64,000 bases of DNA from Paralcaligenes sp. KSB-10 (GCF_021266465.1 NZ_CP089848.1:806001-870000); one strand, 5' to 3'; positions 1 to 8,581 are shown, numbered from the stretch's first letter. Notes: generated by a model not told the origin, from the sequence alone. Numbers and translations: made by a program.

Positions 1-195
1 GCAGGCCGGCACCGGCCTGCGATCGACCAGCACCGTACAGGCTCCGCACAAACCCAATCCACAGCCAAAGTGGCTGCCTTTCAAGCCGAGCTCTTCACGC
101 AGCACATCGAGCAGGCTGCGATTTTCATCGACCTCGAGTTTGAATGGCATCCCGTTGACCTGCAGATCAATGGTATCCGCCTTGCCCATGCTCAT
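1..195 (-). CDS. (2Fe-2S)-binding subunit of a molybdenum hydroxylase, partial
   Basis: N-terminal 65 residues of a gene that runs off the left edge. The translation opens MSMGKADTIDLQVNG and contains the plant-ferredoxin-type cluster motif GCGLGLCGAC, the signature of the small iron-sulfur subunit of xanthine dehydrogenase-family molybdenum hydroxylases such as isoquinoline oxidoreductase or nicotinate dehydrogenase. These subunits pass electrons from the molybdopterin subunit to an acceptor. The start is either the ATG at 195 or the in-frame ATG at 189; a GGAG lies 3 nt before the first and 9 nt before the second, so 189 is a serious alternative. It follows the Bug binding-protein gene by 21 nt on the same strand, which suggests uptake and oxidation of one substrate. 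The substrate cannot be named because the large subunit is outside the window. Confidence 0.85.
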   Translation of the reverse strand, partial: MSMGKADTIDLQVNGMPFKLEVDENRSLLDVLREELGLKGSHFGCGLGLCGACTVLVDRRPVPAC

Positions 196-216
196 ATGCT
201 CCGCCGGTAAACCAGG

Positions 217-1203
217 CTATTGAATCGTTATGTGGGCTTCTTTAACAATTTTCCCCAGCCGCTCGACGTCCTCTTCGATATACTTTTTGAACTGGCTCGT
301 GTTCATTACCATGGGCTCCACGCCGTCTTTAGCCCAGGCAGCCTTGATTTCGGGCTCGCCATCGATGGCGCTGACGGCCTTGTTGAGCGTTTCCACAACA
401 TCTTTCGGCGTGTCCTTGGGGGCCAGCAGGCCAAGCCAGATATTGGCGTGATAGCCCTTCACACCCGCCTCATTCATAGTGGGCACGTCGGGCAAAATAG
501 AGGAGCGTTTCAGGCCGGTCGTTGCAATGGCATGAACCCGCCCTGCCTTGATGAGGCTATTCATGGTTGCGATGGAGTCGAACATGTAATTCACCTCGCC
601 TCCGACAACGCCGGTTCTTGCCTGGCCGCTGCTTTTGTAAGGCACATGCTGGACCTGAATGCCCGCCATCGACTTGAACAACTCACCGGCAATATGGTAG
701 GGAGTGCCGGTTCCCGAGCTCGCATAGTTCAGTTTTCCAGGCTCGGATTTCGCCATGGCGATCAAGCCCTTGAGGTCTTTAACCTTGACCTTGTCATTTG
801 TCACCAAGACCAGGCTAGCCTGGTTGATCGGTGCCACGGGAGCGAAGTCGCGCAGCAATTGATAGGGCTTTTCTTTCAGCAAAGTTTCGTTCACGGTTTG
901 CGTGTTCGACATCACCAGCAAGGTATAGCCATCGGGTGCGGCTTTGGCGACGAATGTCGTGCCAATCACGGCGCCTGCGCCCGGCTTGTTCTCCACGATA
1001 AAGGTTTGACCCAGTTTTTGCTGCAATTTCTGGGCCAGTTGACGCGCATAGACGTCGGCGGAGCCGCCCGCTCCGAAAGGAACAACTATGGTAACCGCAT
1101 GATTCGGGTATGCATCGGCGGCATGAGCACCCATACCGACAGACATCAAGCCCGCCGTTACCGAAGACAGTATTAATGATTGGATTTTTTTCCCTGGCAG
1201 CAC
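217..1203 (-). CDS. Bug-family tripartite tricarboxylate transporter substrate-binding protein
   Basis: 328-residue periplasmic solute-binding protein with a Sec signal peptide (basic start, hydrophobic run, cleavage near AHA-ADAYP around residue 29). Mature protein begins with the family pattern YPNHAVTIVVPFGAGGSADVY and later has GYTLLVMSNT and HVPYKSSGQA, typical of Bug/TctC proteins that bind small carboxylates. The start is GTG: AAGGAG lies 8 nt upstream, and the nearest ATG (1211) reaches a stop after two codons. No TctA/TctB membrane genes are nearby, the usual orphan situation in Alcaligenaceae. Followed closely by the [2Fe-2S] subunit gene, so it may deliver or sense that enzyme's substrate; this link is inferred from position only. 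Confidence 0.9.
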   Translation of the reverse strand: MLPGKKIQSLILSSVTAGLMSVGMGAHAADAYPNHAVTIVVPFGAGGSADVYARQLAQKLQQKLGQTFIVENKPGAGAVIGTTFVAKAAPDGYTLLVMSNTQTVNETLLKEKPYQLLRDFAPVAPINQASLVLVTNDKVKVKDLKGLIAMAKSEPGKLNYASSGTGTPYHIAGELFKSMAGIQVQHVPYKSSGQARTGVVGGEVNYMFDSIATMNSLIKAGRVHAIATTGLKRSSILPDVPTMNEAGVKGYHANIWLGLLAPKDTPKDVVETLNKAVSAIDGEPEIKAAWAKDGVEPMVMNTSQFKKYIEEDVERLGKIVKEAHITIQ

Positions 1204-1488
1204 TATTTCATCTCCTTTATTGCTTATGAATATATGTTCACGACGGGCGGATTGCAGCGGTCAGGCGGCAGGTTTGCCCACTTGTGAACTCAGTAGCTTG
1301 ATATCAAAGCTTGATTTATGATGTACAGCTTGTCCGATCAAAAGAGTACCAATAAATACAATTAAAGACAAGATGTTCTATAAAAATAGACCAAAACAAA
1401 AATGAAAGAAATCGATTTACATAACGCCCGACATGCCGGAATCGCGACTGGCAGAACGATGCCGGTCCCGGGAAATCAAACAGCAAGC
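1204..1488. other. AT-rich intergenic region upstream of the Bug gene
   Basis: No convincing gene. It should hold the promoter of the Bug gene (minus strand). A perfect 10-bp palindrome TTGATATCAA at 1298-1307 is followed by a second AGCTTGAT repeat at about 1309-1316, which could be a regulator binding site. No -10/-35 pair is clear enough to annotate. Confidence 0.4.
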
Positions 1489-1520
1489 CAAAAAAAAGCC
1501 CGCCGAAGCGGGTCTTTTTT
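1489..1520 (-). terminator. Rho-independent terminator after the entericidin-like gene
   Basis: On the minus strand ACCCGC, a TTCG tetraloop and GCGGGC are followed by eight T residues. It lies 17 nt after the stop codon of the small lipoprotein gene and closes the transcript coming from the FAH gene and its neighbours. Confidence 0.9.
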
Positions 1521-1536
1521 GGCAGTAACATCAAAC

Positions 1537-1668
1537 TTATTTCGCTGATTTCTCAATAGCGTGTCCCGCATTTGAAATGTCCTGGCCAGCACCGGCTACC
1601 GTATTGGCGCAACCCGCCAGGCCCATGCACGCTAATACAAGCAGTGACAGCAAAGCTTTGAACCGCAT
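1537..1668 (-). CDS. Entericidin A/B-family small lipoprotein
   Basis: A 43-residue protein starting MRFKALLSLLVLACMGLAGC: a lipoprotein signal peptide with lipobox LAGC (Cys20), then a short polar tail ANTVAGAGQDISNAGHAIEK. The size, the G-Q-D-I pattern and the A-G-x-A-I repeat match the entericidin (EcnA/EcnB) family, small cell-envelope lipoproteins; in E. coli the two form an antidote/toxin pair. Start ATG has AAGGAG 7 nt upstream. Only one copy is present here, so no antidote/toxin pair is visible. It sits 26 nt after the FAH-family gene and just before a strong terminator, probably co-transcribed. Confidence 0.85.
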   Translation of the reverse strand: MRFKALLSLLVLACMGLAGCANTVAGAGQDISNAGHAIEKSAK

Positions 1669-1694
1669 TCTCGTCTCCTTGAAAATTGCAATAA

Positions 1695-2390
1695 TTATTT
1701 GACAGCCACTTTGAGTTCGCCCAAACCGGCAATCGCCCCCACCATGGTATCGCCAGCCACGACCGGACCGACCCCTTCCGGAGTACCGGTAAAGATGATA
1801 TCGCCGGCCTTGAGTTCAAACAAGCCGGACAGATAGGAGAGAGACTCCGCCACATTCCAGATCATGGATGAAAGATCGCTGGATTGCTTGGTGGCGCCAT
1901 TGACCGAAAGCGAAATAGCGCCTTTATCCAGGGTACCTACCTTGCTGCGAGGATGCAAAGGCCCGACCGGCGCGGATTGGTCGAAAGCTTTGCCCACTTC
2001 CCAGGGCCGGCCCTGTTTTTTCGCTTCGCCCTGCAGGTCGCGGCGAGTCATATCGAGGCCAATCGCATAGCCCCAGACACAGTTCGCAGCCTCTTCCAGC
2101 GACAAATCGCGGCCGCCCTTGTCAAGCGCCACCACGAGTTCGATCTCGTAATGCAAGTTCGACGTTTTCGACGGATACGGCATGGTGCCTGTCTGGCCGT
2201 CGGCCACGCATATCAGAGCATCGGCGGGCTTGCAAAAGAAAAAAGGATCTTCACGCCCGGTGAAGCCCATTTCCTTGGCATGTTCAGCATAGTTGCGGCC
2301 TACGCAATACACACGGCGCACGGGAAATTGTGCGGCGGCACCGGCCACAGGAATGGCGGCAATCGGTTGCACTGGAACGATGTAATCCAT
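1695..2390 (-). CDS. Fumarylacetoacetate hydrolase (FAH) family protein
   Basis: 231-residue FAH-fold hydrolase. Family features seen: RVYCVGRNYAEHAKEMG near the N-terminus, the metal-binding E-x-E pattern in LHYEIELVVAL, GYAIGLDMTRRDLQ, and the terminal IIFTGTPEGVG block. Family members hydrolyse or decarboxylate beta-diketo or acylpyruvate compounds; the short length and RDLQ motif resemble fumarylpyruvate or acylpyruvate hydrolases of gentisate-type pathways, but the substrate is not determined. Two ATGs compete: 2396 overlaps the AAGGA ribosome site, whereas 2390 sits 5 nt after it, so 2390 is chosen. Downstream comes the entericidin-like gene. Confidence 0.85.
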   Translation of the reverse strand: MDYIVPVQPIAAIPVAGAAAQFPVRRVYCVGRNYAEHAKEMGFTGREDPFFFCKPADALICVADGQTGTMPYPSKTSNLHYEIELVVALDKGGRDLSLEEAANCVWGYAIGLDMTRRDLQGEAKKQGRPWEVGKAFDQSAPVGPLHPRSKVGTLDKGAISLSVNGATKQSSDLSSMIWNVAESLSYLSGLFELKAGDIIFTGTPEGVGPVVAGDTMVGAIAGLGELKVAVK

Positions 2391-2474
2391 TTTCATCCTT
2401 GAACAATAGGTGGGTCTTGAATAAGAGATAAAGCCTATGGGTACAGCAGGAGCGAAACCTGCGAAGCCATTTAT

Positions 2475-3011
2475 TTATTTGGCAGCCTTGGCATAACGCG
2501 CAACGCTGTCCTGGATTTCCTTACGGGCGGCATCGACGCCTTCCCAGCCTTTTACCTTGACCCATTTACCTTTTTCAAGATCTTTATAGTGCTCGAAAAA
2601 ATGCTGGATACGAGCCAGATCTTCAGTAGGCAGATCGTCGGGTTTTTGAATATGGCGATAAGGCGGATACAGCTTGTCGACGGGCAAAGCCAGCAGCTTG
2701 GCGTCGCCGCCGGCTTCGTCATCCATCTGCAGAACGCCGATGGCGCGGCAACGGATCACAGCGCCGATTTGAATGGGAAATGGGGCCATGACCAGAACAT
2801 CGACGGGATCGCCATCGTCGGAAACAGTTTGAGGTATATAGCCATAATTGCACGGGTAATGCATGGCCGTCAGCATGAAACGATCGACAAACACAGCTCC
2901 GGATTCTTTGTCGACTTCATATTTGACTGGATCTGCATTCATGGGAATTTCGACTATCACATTGAACTCATCAGGCAGCTTGTTGCCTGCTGGTACTCGA
3001 TCTAAACTCAT
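2475..3011 (-). CDS. ppa: Inorganic pyrophosphatase, family I
   Basis: 178-residue soluble pyrophosphatase that hydrolyses PPi to two phosphates and pulls biosynthetic reactions forward. The family I active-site block [10 protein letters not shown] (D-x-D-P-x-D, Mg2+-binding aspartates) is intact at about residues 65-74, preceded by the E-K-rich [19 protein letters not shown] segment and Y-P-C-N-Y-G-Y-I-P. Length agrees with bacterial hexameric enzymes. It follows hemY by 28 nt on the same strand, the usual Alcaligenaceae arrangement, and may be read through from the haem operon. Confidence 0.97.
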   Translation of the reverse strand: MSLDRVPAGNKLPDEFNVIVEIPMNADPVKYEVDKESGAVFVDRFMLTAMHYPCNYGYIPQTVSDDGDPVDVLVMAPFPIQIGAVIRCRAIGVLQMDDEAGGDAKLLALPVDKLYPPYRHIQKPDDLPTEDLARIQHFFEHYKDLEKGKWVKVKGWEGVDAARKEIQDSVARYAKAAK

Positions 3012-3039
3012 GCTTCAACCTTGAAAGAAAACAAAGAAA

Positions 3040-4539
3040 TTAACGATGGTGCGATCCGCCGGTGGATCGATCCGAGGTCTGCGATAAATCCACGCCCGGA
3101 ATCGGTGCGCTATCGAAATATTCGTCCAGATAGGGCTCGAGCGGATCGACGGCGGATGTTTCGGCGCTGGGCACATAGGATTGAGATCCTGGCGCATCAG
3201 CCTCTTCAGGAACATAGCCTGCCGCACTGGCCGCCAGGGGCGCTTCGTCGGCATCCAGCGGGTCGGTGTCAGGGATATTGGCGAAATCGATCAGCGTCGG
3301 ATCGCCTCGCGTGTCGGCCGCCGGCAAAGCACGGTTGGCAGCCAACACCGGCAGGACACCCGCCACGCCGGACGCCAGGCGCCAATGTTTCATGGCGTCG
3401 GCCCGACGTCCGAGACGATCGTACAAATTGCCCAACAGGGCATGAATGCGTACATCGCTGCGAATCTTCATACTGCGCAACAAATAGCGCTCACCCTGCC
3501 CCCACAACTGTCCGATCAGGCACAAATTGCCCAGCATGGCCAGCAATGCGGAATCGTCGGGGTGGCTTTTCAGCCAGACTTCCGCCTTGCTCAGACGATG
3601 AGCCACCTGTTCGGGTTGGCATTGGGAATAGGCGCTGAGCAGACGCGGCTCTAGCTTGACGTTGATGGCGGCCTCGAGAATTTTGGAAGCCTCGTCGGCA
3701 TTGCCCGCCGACTCCTGGATTGAAGCGGCGGCCAGGGCAATTTCAGGCAATACGCGCTCTTCGGGTTTGAGATCGCCCCAAACAGTTTTGTAAGCGGCCA
3801 TGCCGCCATCGTGAAGCCGCGCCGCGGCGGCGGTTTCGATGTACCCGAGAGCCTGGGCCTTGTCGATGACTCCACGACGCAGCAGCAGGCGCGTGAGTTC
3901 GTAGACACGATCGTGATTATGCAACTGCCGGTGAGCGCGCAATAACAGGCGTGTGGCATTGATGTAGCGCGAACTGGCATCCTGCAGCGGTTGCAGCAGC
4001 ACCAGTGCGTCCTGGGGGCGGTTCTGATCCAGGTACATCTCGGCGGCGACAGTGGCCGCGGCTTCCTTCAGCCTGGGTTCGGACCCGGCGTTGTCGCGCG
4101 CCAGCCTGAGGGCATCGTCGCGCCGCGTAAACTCGCCCAGCCTATGCGATGCCCGGGCGGCCGCCAGCGCCGCCAGCACCTTGCGGCTGGATGACCTGGA
4201 CTGCGCCAGTACTTTGGAAAACTCTTTTTCGGCCTGGATATAACGCCCTTCAAGCAAACTGACCCAACCGGTCTCGAGCATATCGTGATCGCGCTTTTGC
4301 GCCCGGGCGCCACGCCACAAGCGAAAGCGTTCGGGGCTGGACGTAAACCAGGCCAGAACCCGAATCAGCACGTACATCAGGAAAAAACTCGCCAAAACCA
4401 GCAAAATTGCGAAAGTCAGCGAAAGCTCGATGCGCCACGGCTGCGCAATGATCAGGACATTGCCCCCATGTTCGCGCAGCAGCAAAGCCAGGCCGACCGC
4501 CAGGGCCAAAACCAGAAAAGTCCAAAACCATGTCCGCAT
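3040..4539 (-). CDS. hemY: HemY, haem-biosynthesis-associated TPR membrane protein
   Basis: 499 residues. Two transmembrane helices at the N-terminus (about residues 4-22 and 40-66) are followed by the HemY_N motif SPERFRLWRGARAQKRDHDML and a long helical region with TPR-like repeats (ALAAARASHRLGEF, LLAMLGNLCLIGQLWGQGERYL). In proteobacteria HemY is an inner-membrane protein encoded after hemX whose role in tetrapyrrole synthesis is still indirect; it is not protoporphyrinogen oxidase of the Bacillus HemY type. The acidic, proline-rich C-terminal 90 residues look disordered. Start is 3 nt after the hemX stop, indicating translational coupling. Confidence 0.95.
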   Translation of the reverse strand: MRTWFWTFLVLALAVGLALLLREHGGNVLIIAQPWRIELSLTFAILLVLASFFLMYVLIRVLAWFTSSPERFRLWRGARAQKRDHDMLETGWVSLLEGRYIQAEKEFSKVLAQSRSSSRKVLAALAAARASHRLGEFTRRDDALRLARDNAGSEPRLKEAAATVAAEMYLDQNRPQDALVLLQPLQDASSRYINATRLLLRAHRQLHNHDRVYELTRLLLRRGVIDKAQALGYIETAAAARLHDGGMAAYKTVWGDLKPEERVLPEIALAAASIQESAGNADEASKILEAAINVKLEPRLLSAYSQCQPEQVAHRLSKAEVWLKSHPDDSALLAMLGNLCLIGQLWGQGERYLLRSMKIRSDVRIHALLGNLYDRLGRRADAMKHWRLASGVAGVLPVLAANRALPAADTRGDPTLIDFANIPDTDPLDADEAPLAASAAGYVPEEADAPGSQSYVPSAETSAVDPLEPYLDEYFDSAPIPGVDLSQTSDRSTGGSHHR

Positions 4540-4542
4540 AAC

Positions 4543-5847
4543 TTATTCCTGAGGCTTGGTGGGCTGCGGATTTGCAGGCGGGGCCGCAGGAACGGGCGCA
4601 TGGGCCGTGGCCGTCGGGGCTTGGGCAGGGCTGGCGGCGCTTTCGGCCGCCGGCTCAACAGCCTGCTGCTGAGCTGCCTTGGCAGCCGATTCGCGCAGGG
4701 TTTCGAGCGCTTGCAGGCTATTGCTGACCGTTGGCAGCTTGACGCCGATGGCTGTGTCGGCCAATTGCAAAGCGATCTTGCGCGCCTGCCTTGTATCGCT
4801 TGCCTGCGGATCGTAACGGGTACTGAGCGCCTGCACCAGGGCCTGGGTTTCTGTCTGCCAGATTTCGGGCTGATGCATCAACAGCGCCAGTTGGGCGGTC
4901 ATGATGTGCAGCCGCAGGTTCTCGCGCAATTGCCCGGCCTGATCGGGCGACATCAGCAGGGCTGCCGGATTTTCGGCCCGACGCACACTGATGAATTTAC
5001 CAAGATCCTGACGCAGCGCGGACCAGGCTTGGACGGACCAGTCGCCAACAGTGGCAATAGACCGCTGCCACCATGACGCATCGGCATCGGCCGCGTCGTT
5101 GTCCTGACTGGCCGCAGCGGCGTCGGCCGGGGCCGCGACGCTGTCGGAAACCTTGGGTGCCGCATCGTCGGGAACCCATAAGGGCGCCCGGCTGACCAGC
5201 TTGCTGAGTTCGTTGAGCCGGCCCGACAGCAAGGGAACATCGATCGTCGCAGCCAGCCTCAGGCGGTCGAGATCACCGTTGATTGTTTGCTGCAGCGACG
5301 CAAGGTTTGGCCGATTGGCACGAGCCAGCTGGGCCTGCGCGGTTTCGAGCGCAACGATGGCATTGGCTACGTTACCGCCCAGCGACAACTGCTGGTGGGC
5401 AATTGTGACCAGATGATCGACATCGTTGACCAGCACCAGATCGGAACCGCTGTCGGTGAGCGTCTGGAAAGCCTGCTCCAGGCTTTGGTAGCGCGCCTGG
5501 GACTCATGCAGCGCAGCCTGCAGCGTGCTGAGTTCGCCGGACTGCGACTGAGCCAGGGACAAGGCCTGCTGGGCCTGTTCGCTGGCCTGATTGGCCGCGC
5601 TCGTGCTGCTTTCCAGCTGGCTCATTACAGCCGTTCTGGCCTGTCTGAATATTTTTTGCTGATACCACAATGCCGCACCCAGGCCCAGGGCCAGGACAAC
5701 GACGATAATCAGCGCAATGGCTAACGCCGGACGCCCTTTTTCCTGCCTTTTGGGTCTGGCTGGCGATGTGGCGCTACCGGGAGAAGATTTGCTTTCGTTG
5801 GAGGCCGGAGTATTGGCCTGACGGTTCTCGGGGTTTTTATCTGTCAT
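4543..5847 (-). CDS. hemX: HemX, uroporphyrinogen-III C-methyltransferase-like membrane protein
   Basis: 434 residues. An acidic and basic N-terminal tail of about 40 residues precedes one transmembrane helix (PALAIALIIVVVLALGLGAA, about 41-60), then a coiled coil (QSGELSTLQAALHESQARYQ region) and the HemX domain with the family stretch VSVRRAENPAALLMSPDQAG. HemX is often labelled a methyltransferase but has no SAM-binding motif; its role with HemY is probably organisational. The low-complexity C-terminus (Ala/Pro rich, about 50 residues) is typical. Third gene of hemC-hemD-hemX-hemY. Confidence 0.95.
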   Translation of the reverse strand: MTDKNPENRQANTPASNESKSSPGSATSPARPKRQEKGRPALAIALIIVVVLALGLGAALWYQQKIFRQARTAVMSQLESSTSAANQASEQAQQALSLAQSQSGELSTLQAALHESQARYQSLEQAFQTLTDSGSDLVLVNDVDHLVTIAHQQLSLGGNVANAIVALETAQAQLARANRPNLASLQQTINGDLDRLRLAATIDVPLLSGRLNELSKLVSRAPLWVPDDAAPKVSDSVAAPADAAAASQDNDAADADASWWQRSIATVGDWSVQAWSALRQDLGKFISVRRAENPAALLMSPDQAGQLRENLRLHIMTAQLALLMHQPEIWQTETQALVQALSTRYDPQASDTRQARKIALQLADTAIGVKLPTVSNSLQALETLRESAAKAAQQQAVEPAAESAASPAQAPTATAHAPVPAAPPANPQPTKPQE

Positions 5848-5874
5848 AGCGGGATTGTAGTCCTTAGCGCCTTT

Positions 5875-6693
5875 TTATAGGGTAGCGGTCGATACAATAG
5901 TATGAAAAATTGCATCATCATTCGGTGAGCATATTTTTACCACTGGAACAGATGCCTTGCCAGCCGCCCCTGCGAGCACCGATTGTAATCGGCTCGCCAC
6001 GCGTTCGTGTATCGCGACAAACCGGGCGCGCTCCCAGAGCTGATACAAGCTGTTGCGCTCGATATTGACGCGCAGCGCCTCGACGCTTTCGCCGCTGGTC
6101 AGTACGCAAACCGGTATTTGCCGCGCCTCCAGCCGCGTTCTTAAAAGATCGCATTGCGCCGGCGACCAGTGCACGGTCTCGCGCCGATAAAGCGGATATC
6201 GCCGCACATGGGCCCCGGCCAGTTCGAACTGCTGCCCCAGCCACTCCCTGCCTGTTTGGCCACGAACAATCAGCACTCGCTCAAAACGATGCCCCGATTG
6301 CCGCAGGAGCGCCCACAAGGCTTCGGAATCCTGCTGCCCCGGCAAACTGGGATGCAGGATATGCGAACGCGGAATGAATCCGGCGTTGTAAAGGGATTGC
6401 GCGCTTGCCTCGCCCACCGCGGCAACCCTGCTTGTCTGCGGCCATTGCGGCCTGGGGTCGCGACGGCGCAGCAGATCCAGATAAAGCCGCGCGGCGTTGC
6501 CGCTGACAAAAACCAGAAGATCATAGTCGGAAGGCAAAGGCACTACGGCAGGATCGTCGTGCAAAGGCCGTATGGCCAAGCTCGGCAGTATCAGCGCCTC
6601 GAGGCCGCAAGCTTTCAGACGATCCGCCAAGCCTTCATTCTGGCCTTCCGGACGCGTCAGAACGGCAAAAGATGCAATGGTCTGCTCAACCAT
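5875..6693 (-). CDS. hemD: Uroporphyrinogen-III synthase
   Basis: 272 residues. HemD closes hydroxymethylbilane to uroporphyrinogen III with inversion of ring D. Sequence is divergent as usual in this family, but the bilobed pattern is visible: AVLTRPEGQNEGLADRLKA at the N-terminus, LVFVSGNAARLYLDLL in the first half, VLIVRGQTGREWLGQQF in the second, and VLTSGESVEALRVNI near the end. The ATG at 6693 is preferred; a TTG two codons upstream at 6699 is possible. It begins 11 nt after the hemC stop, so the two consecutive pathway enzymes are coupled. Confidence 0.93.
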   Translation of the reverse strand: MVEQTIASFAVLTRPEGQNEGLADRLKACGLEALILPSLAIRPLHDDPAVVPLPSDYDLLVFVSGNAARLYLDLLRRRDPRPQWPQTSRVAAVGEASAQSLYNAGFIPRSHILHPSLPGQQDSEALWALLRQSGHRFERVLIVRGQTGREWLGQQFELAGAHVRRYPLYRRETVHWSPAQCDLLRTRLEARQIPVCVLTSGESVEALRVNIERNSLYQLWERARFVAIHERVASRLQSVLAGAAGKASVPVVKICSPNDDAIFHTIVSTATL

Positions 6694-6704
6694 CGGCAAT
6701 CCGC

Positions 6705-7652
6705 TTAATTGTCAGCCGTCGAAGCAGACAGCCTGGCCAGTATGGGTCCTGCCCCTTTGTCGAGCAATGCCTGCGCCACGTGCTCACCCAACTGCCGGGC
6801 CGATTCGATCGGACCCGACGATTCAGCGCGAATGATGCGCGAGCCGTCGGGCTCGGCCACCAGCGCACGCAGATGCAGACTCGCGCCCGCCACCTGGGCA
6901 AATGCCGCAAGAGGCACCTGACACGAGCCTCCCAATACACGTGAAACCGAACGCTCGGCAATAGCGCAAGCGCTGGTGGCCGGGCAAGCCAGGGGCGCCA
7001 GCCACGCGCGCACATCGGCCCGCCCCGCCAAAGCCTCCACTCCCAAAGCGCCCTGGCCCGCGGCCGGCAGGCTTTGTTCCGGCGACAGATGGCCGCGTAT
7101 ACGCGATTCCAGGCCCAGGCGCTTCAAGCCGGCCGCAGCAAGAATAATGGCCGCGTAATCGTTTTTATCGAGCTTGCCCAGGCGGGTATCCAGATTGCCA
7201 CGCAAAGGCCTTACCGTCAGATGCGGGTATTGCGCACGGATCTGCGCCTCGCGACGCAGGCTGGACGTACCGACCACTGCCCCGGCAGGCAATTGATCGA
7301 GAGTATCGTACTGGTTGGATACCAGCGCGTCGCGAGGATCATCGCGTTCGAGCACGACCGATAGTTCGAACGGATCGTGCAGATCGACGGGCACATCCTT
7401 GAGCGAGTGCACGGCCAGATCGGCGCGACCGTCGAGCAACGCGGTTTCCAGCTCTTTGATAAACAGACCCTTGCCGCCGATTTTGGACAAAGTGCGATCA
7501 AGAATCTGGTCGCCCCGTGTAGTCAAGGTAAGCAGGCTGACCTTGCAACCGGGATACAGGCTCGTCAGGCGATCACGCACGTGCTCGGCCTGCCACAAGG
7601 CAAGCCGGCTGGCACGCGTAGCAATTACCAGTGAGGCAGGCGTGGATTGCAT
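6705..7652 (-). CDS. hemC: Porphobilinogen deaminase (hydroxymethylbilane synthase)
   Basis: 315 residues. Polymerises four porphobilinogens to hydroxymethylbilane. The N-terminus [21 protein letters not shown], the catalytic region [11 protein letters not shown] (Asp of the active site), the arginine-rich [22 protein letters not shown] block, and the dipyrromethane cofactor cysteine in [13 protein letters not shown] are all intact. ATG at 7652 with an AGGG about 7 nt upstream. Its start is 4 nt after the stop of a 41-residue membrane peptide gene, so translation is likely coupled to it. In relatives hemC usually heads the operon; here it appears to continue from a TerC gene. Confidence 0.97.
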   Translation of the reverse strand: MQSTPASLVIATRASRLALWQAEHVRDRLTSLYPGCKVSLLTLTTRGDQILDRTLSKIGGKGLFIKELETALLDGRADLAVHSLKDVPVDLHDPFELSVVLERDDPRDALVSNQYDTLDQLPAGAVVGTSSLRREAQIRAQYPHLTVRPLRGNLDTRLGKLDKNDYAAIILAAAGLKRLGLESRIRGHLSPEQSLPAAGQGALGVEALAGRADVRAWLAPLACPATSACAIAERSVSRVLGGSCQVPLAAFAQVAGASLHLRALVAEPDGSRIIRAESSGPIESARQLGEHVAQALLDKGAGPILARLSASTADN

Positions 7653-7656
7653 ACCG

Positions 7657-7782
7657 TTACCCTGCCAGGCTGGTCACGATCACCGTGGCAATCACGCCGA
7701 GAATGGCCAGGATGAGCAAGCCTTGCAGCAACGACAGGCCCGATTCGTTTTTTTTGCGATCGGAAGATTTAAACAGACCCAT
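7657..7782 (-). CDS. 41-residue membrane peptide with prepilin-like N-terminus
   Basis: Reads [15 protein letters not shown] then [20 protein letters not shown] and ends VTSLAG. The shape, a short basic leader ending in Gly followed by a hydrophobic helix with a polar residue at position +5, resembles the N-terminal part of type IV prepilins and pseudopilins (consensus G before F-T-L-I-E), but position +5 is Gln rather than Glu and no globular domain follows. The ATG lies inside the end of the terC-like gene (14-nt overlap), with AAGGA about 9 nt upstream. It stops 4 nt before hemC. It may be a genuine small membrane protein or the conserved N-terminus of a decayed pilin gene. Confidence 0.6.
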   Translation of the reverse strand: MGLFKSSDRKKNESGLSLLQGLLILAILGVIATVIVTSLAG

Positions 7783-8488
7783 TAGCGGTTTCCTTGACAA
7801 CAACCTTGCGGCCGGCAAACCATTTGCCCAGGAGGACAACCAGTAGGGCTCCAGCCACTTCAGCCGCAATTTTAACCGCAGTCGAGACTTCGCCGATTTG
7901 ATCGACAACAAAAACGTCGGTAACCAGCATTCCGCCCGCGATCCAGCCCAGCAAAGCCGCGCCCAAGGTGACCACCAGAGGGAAACGATCAATGAGTTTC
8001 AGGACCAGGGTGCTGCCCCAGATAATTATGGGTACGCTTATGACCAGCCCGAACACGACATAAGCCAATTGATGGCTTGGATCGGCATTTTGCGCCGCCC
8101 CCGCAATGGCTATGACATTATCGAGGCTCATGACAAAGTCGGCGATCAGTATCGTTTTCACCGCGGTCCAGACAGAACTTCCGCCCTTGATGTTTTCGTG
8201 GCTGTCGTTTTCAGGAATCAGCAGCTTGACCCCGATCCATAGCAGCAGCAAAGCCCCTACCACCTTGAGAAACGGAATATTCAGCAAGGTAAGGGCAAAA
8301 GCAATCAGGACGACCCTCAAGACGATAGCCCCGACGGTCCCCCACAAGATTCCCTGAATCCGCTGCCGGGACTGCAGATTTCGGCATGCCAGAGCGATGA
8401 CTACCGCATTATCGCCACCCAGCAAAATATCGATCATGACGATCTGAAAAATCGCCCCCCACTCCAGCATTTGGAAAAACTCTATCAT
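7769..8488 (-). CDS. TerC-family integral membrane protein (copy 1)
   Basis: 239 residues with about seven predicted membrane helices. Family motifs: ILLGGDNAVVIALA near residue 20 and ADFVMSLDNVIAIAGAA near residue 120, each with the conserved Asp-Asn pair. TerC proteins are linked to tellurite resistance, Mn2+ export (Alx, MntP-like roles) and metal loading of exported proteins; the exact role here is not visible. Start ATG 8488 has AGGAA 5 nt upstream, so the longer reading from 8557 is not used. It ends over the start of the small membrane peptide gene and is preceded by a terminator that separates it from the second TerC gene, so it should have its own promoter in 8489-8517 or depend on read-through. 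Confidence 0.93.
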   Translation of the reverse strand: MIEFFQMLEWGAIFQIVMIDILLGGDNAVVIALACRNLQSRQRIQGILWGTVGAIVLRVVLIAFALTLLNIPFLKVVGALLLLWIGVKLLIPENDSHENIKGGSSVWTAVKTILIADFVMSLDNVIAIAGAAQNADPSHQLAYVVFGLVISVPIIIWGSTLVLKLIDRFPLVVTLGAALLGWIAGGMLVTDVFVVDQIGEVSTAVKIAAEVAGALLVVLLGKWFAGRKVVVKETANGSV

Positions 8489-8517
8489 TTCAATTCCTGT
8501 ATCGCCCCTGACGAACG

Positions 8518-8549
8518 AAAAAAACCTCGGCGCACACCGTGCGTCGAGG
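8518..8549 (-). terminator. Rho-independent terminator between the two TerC genes
   Basis: Minus strand CCTCGACGCAC, loop GGT, GTGCGCCGAGG (one G-T pair in an 11-bp stem) followed by seven T residues. Located 33 nt after the stop of the upstream TerC gene. Confidence 0.92.
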
Positions 8550-8581
8550 CGTACCAATCGCCGGCTATTGTAATTCAGCTT

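Noticed and set aside
1316-1534. 72-codon minus frame between the Bug gene and the entericidin gene
   Set aside because: It contains the terminator hairpin and is otherwise AT-rich, non-coding in character.
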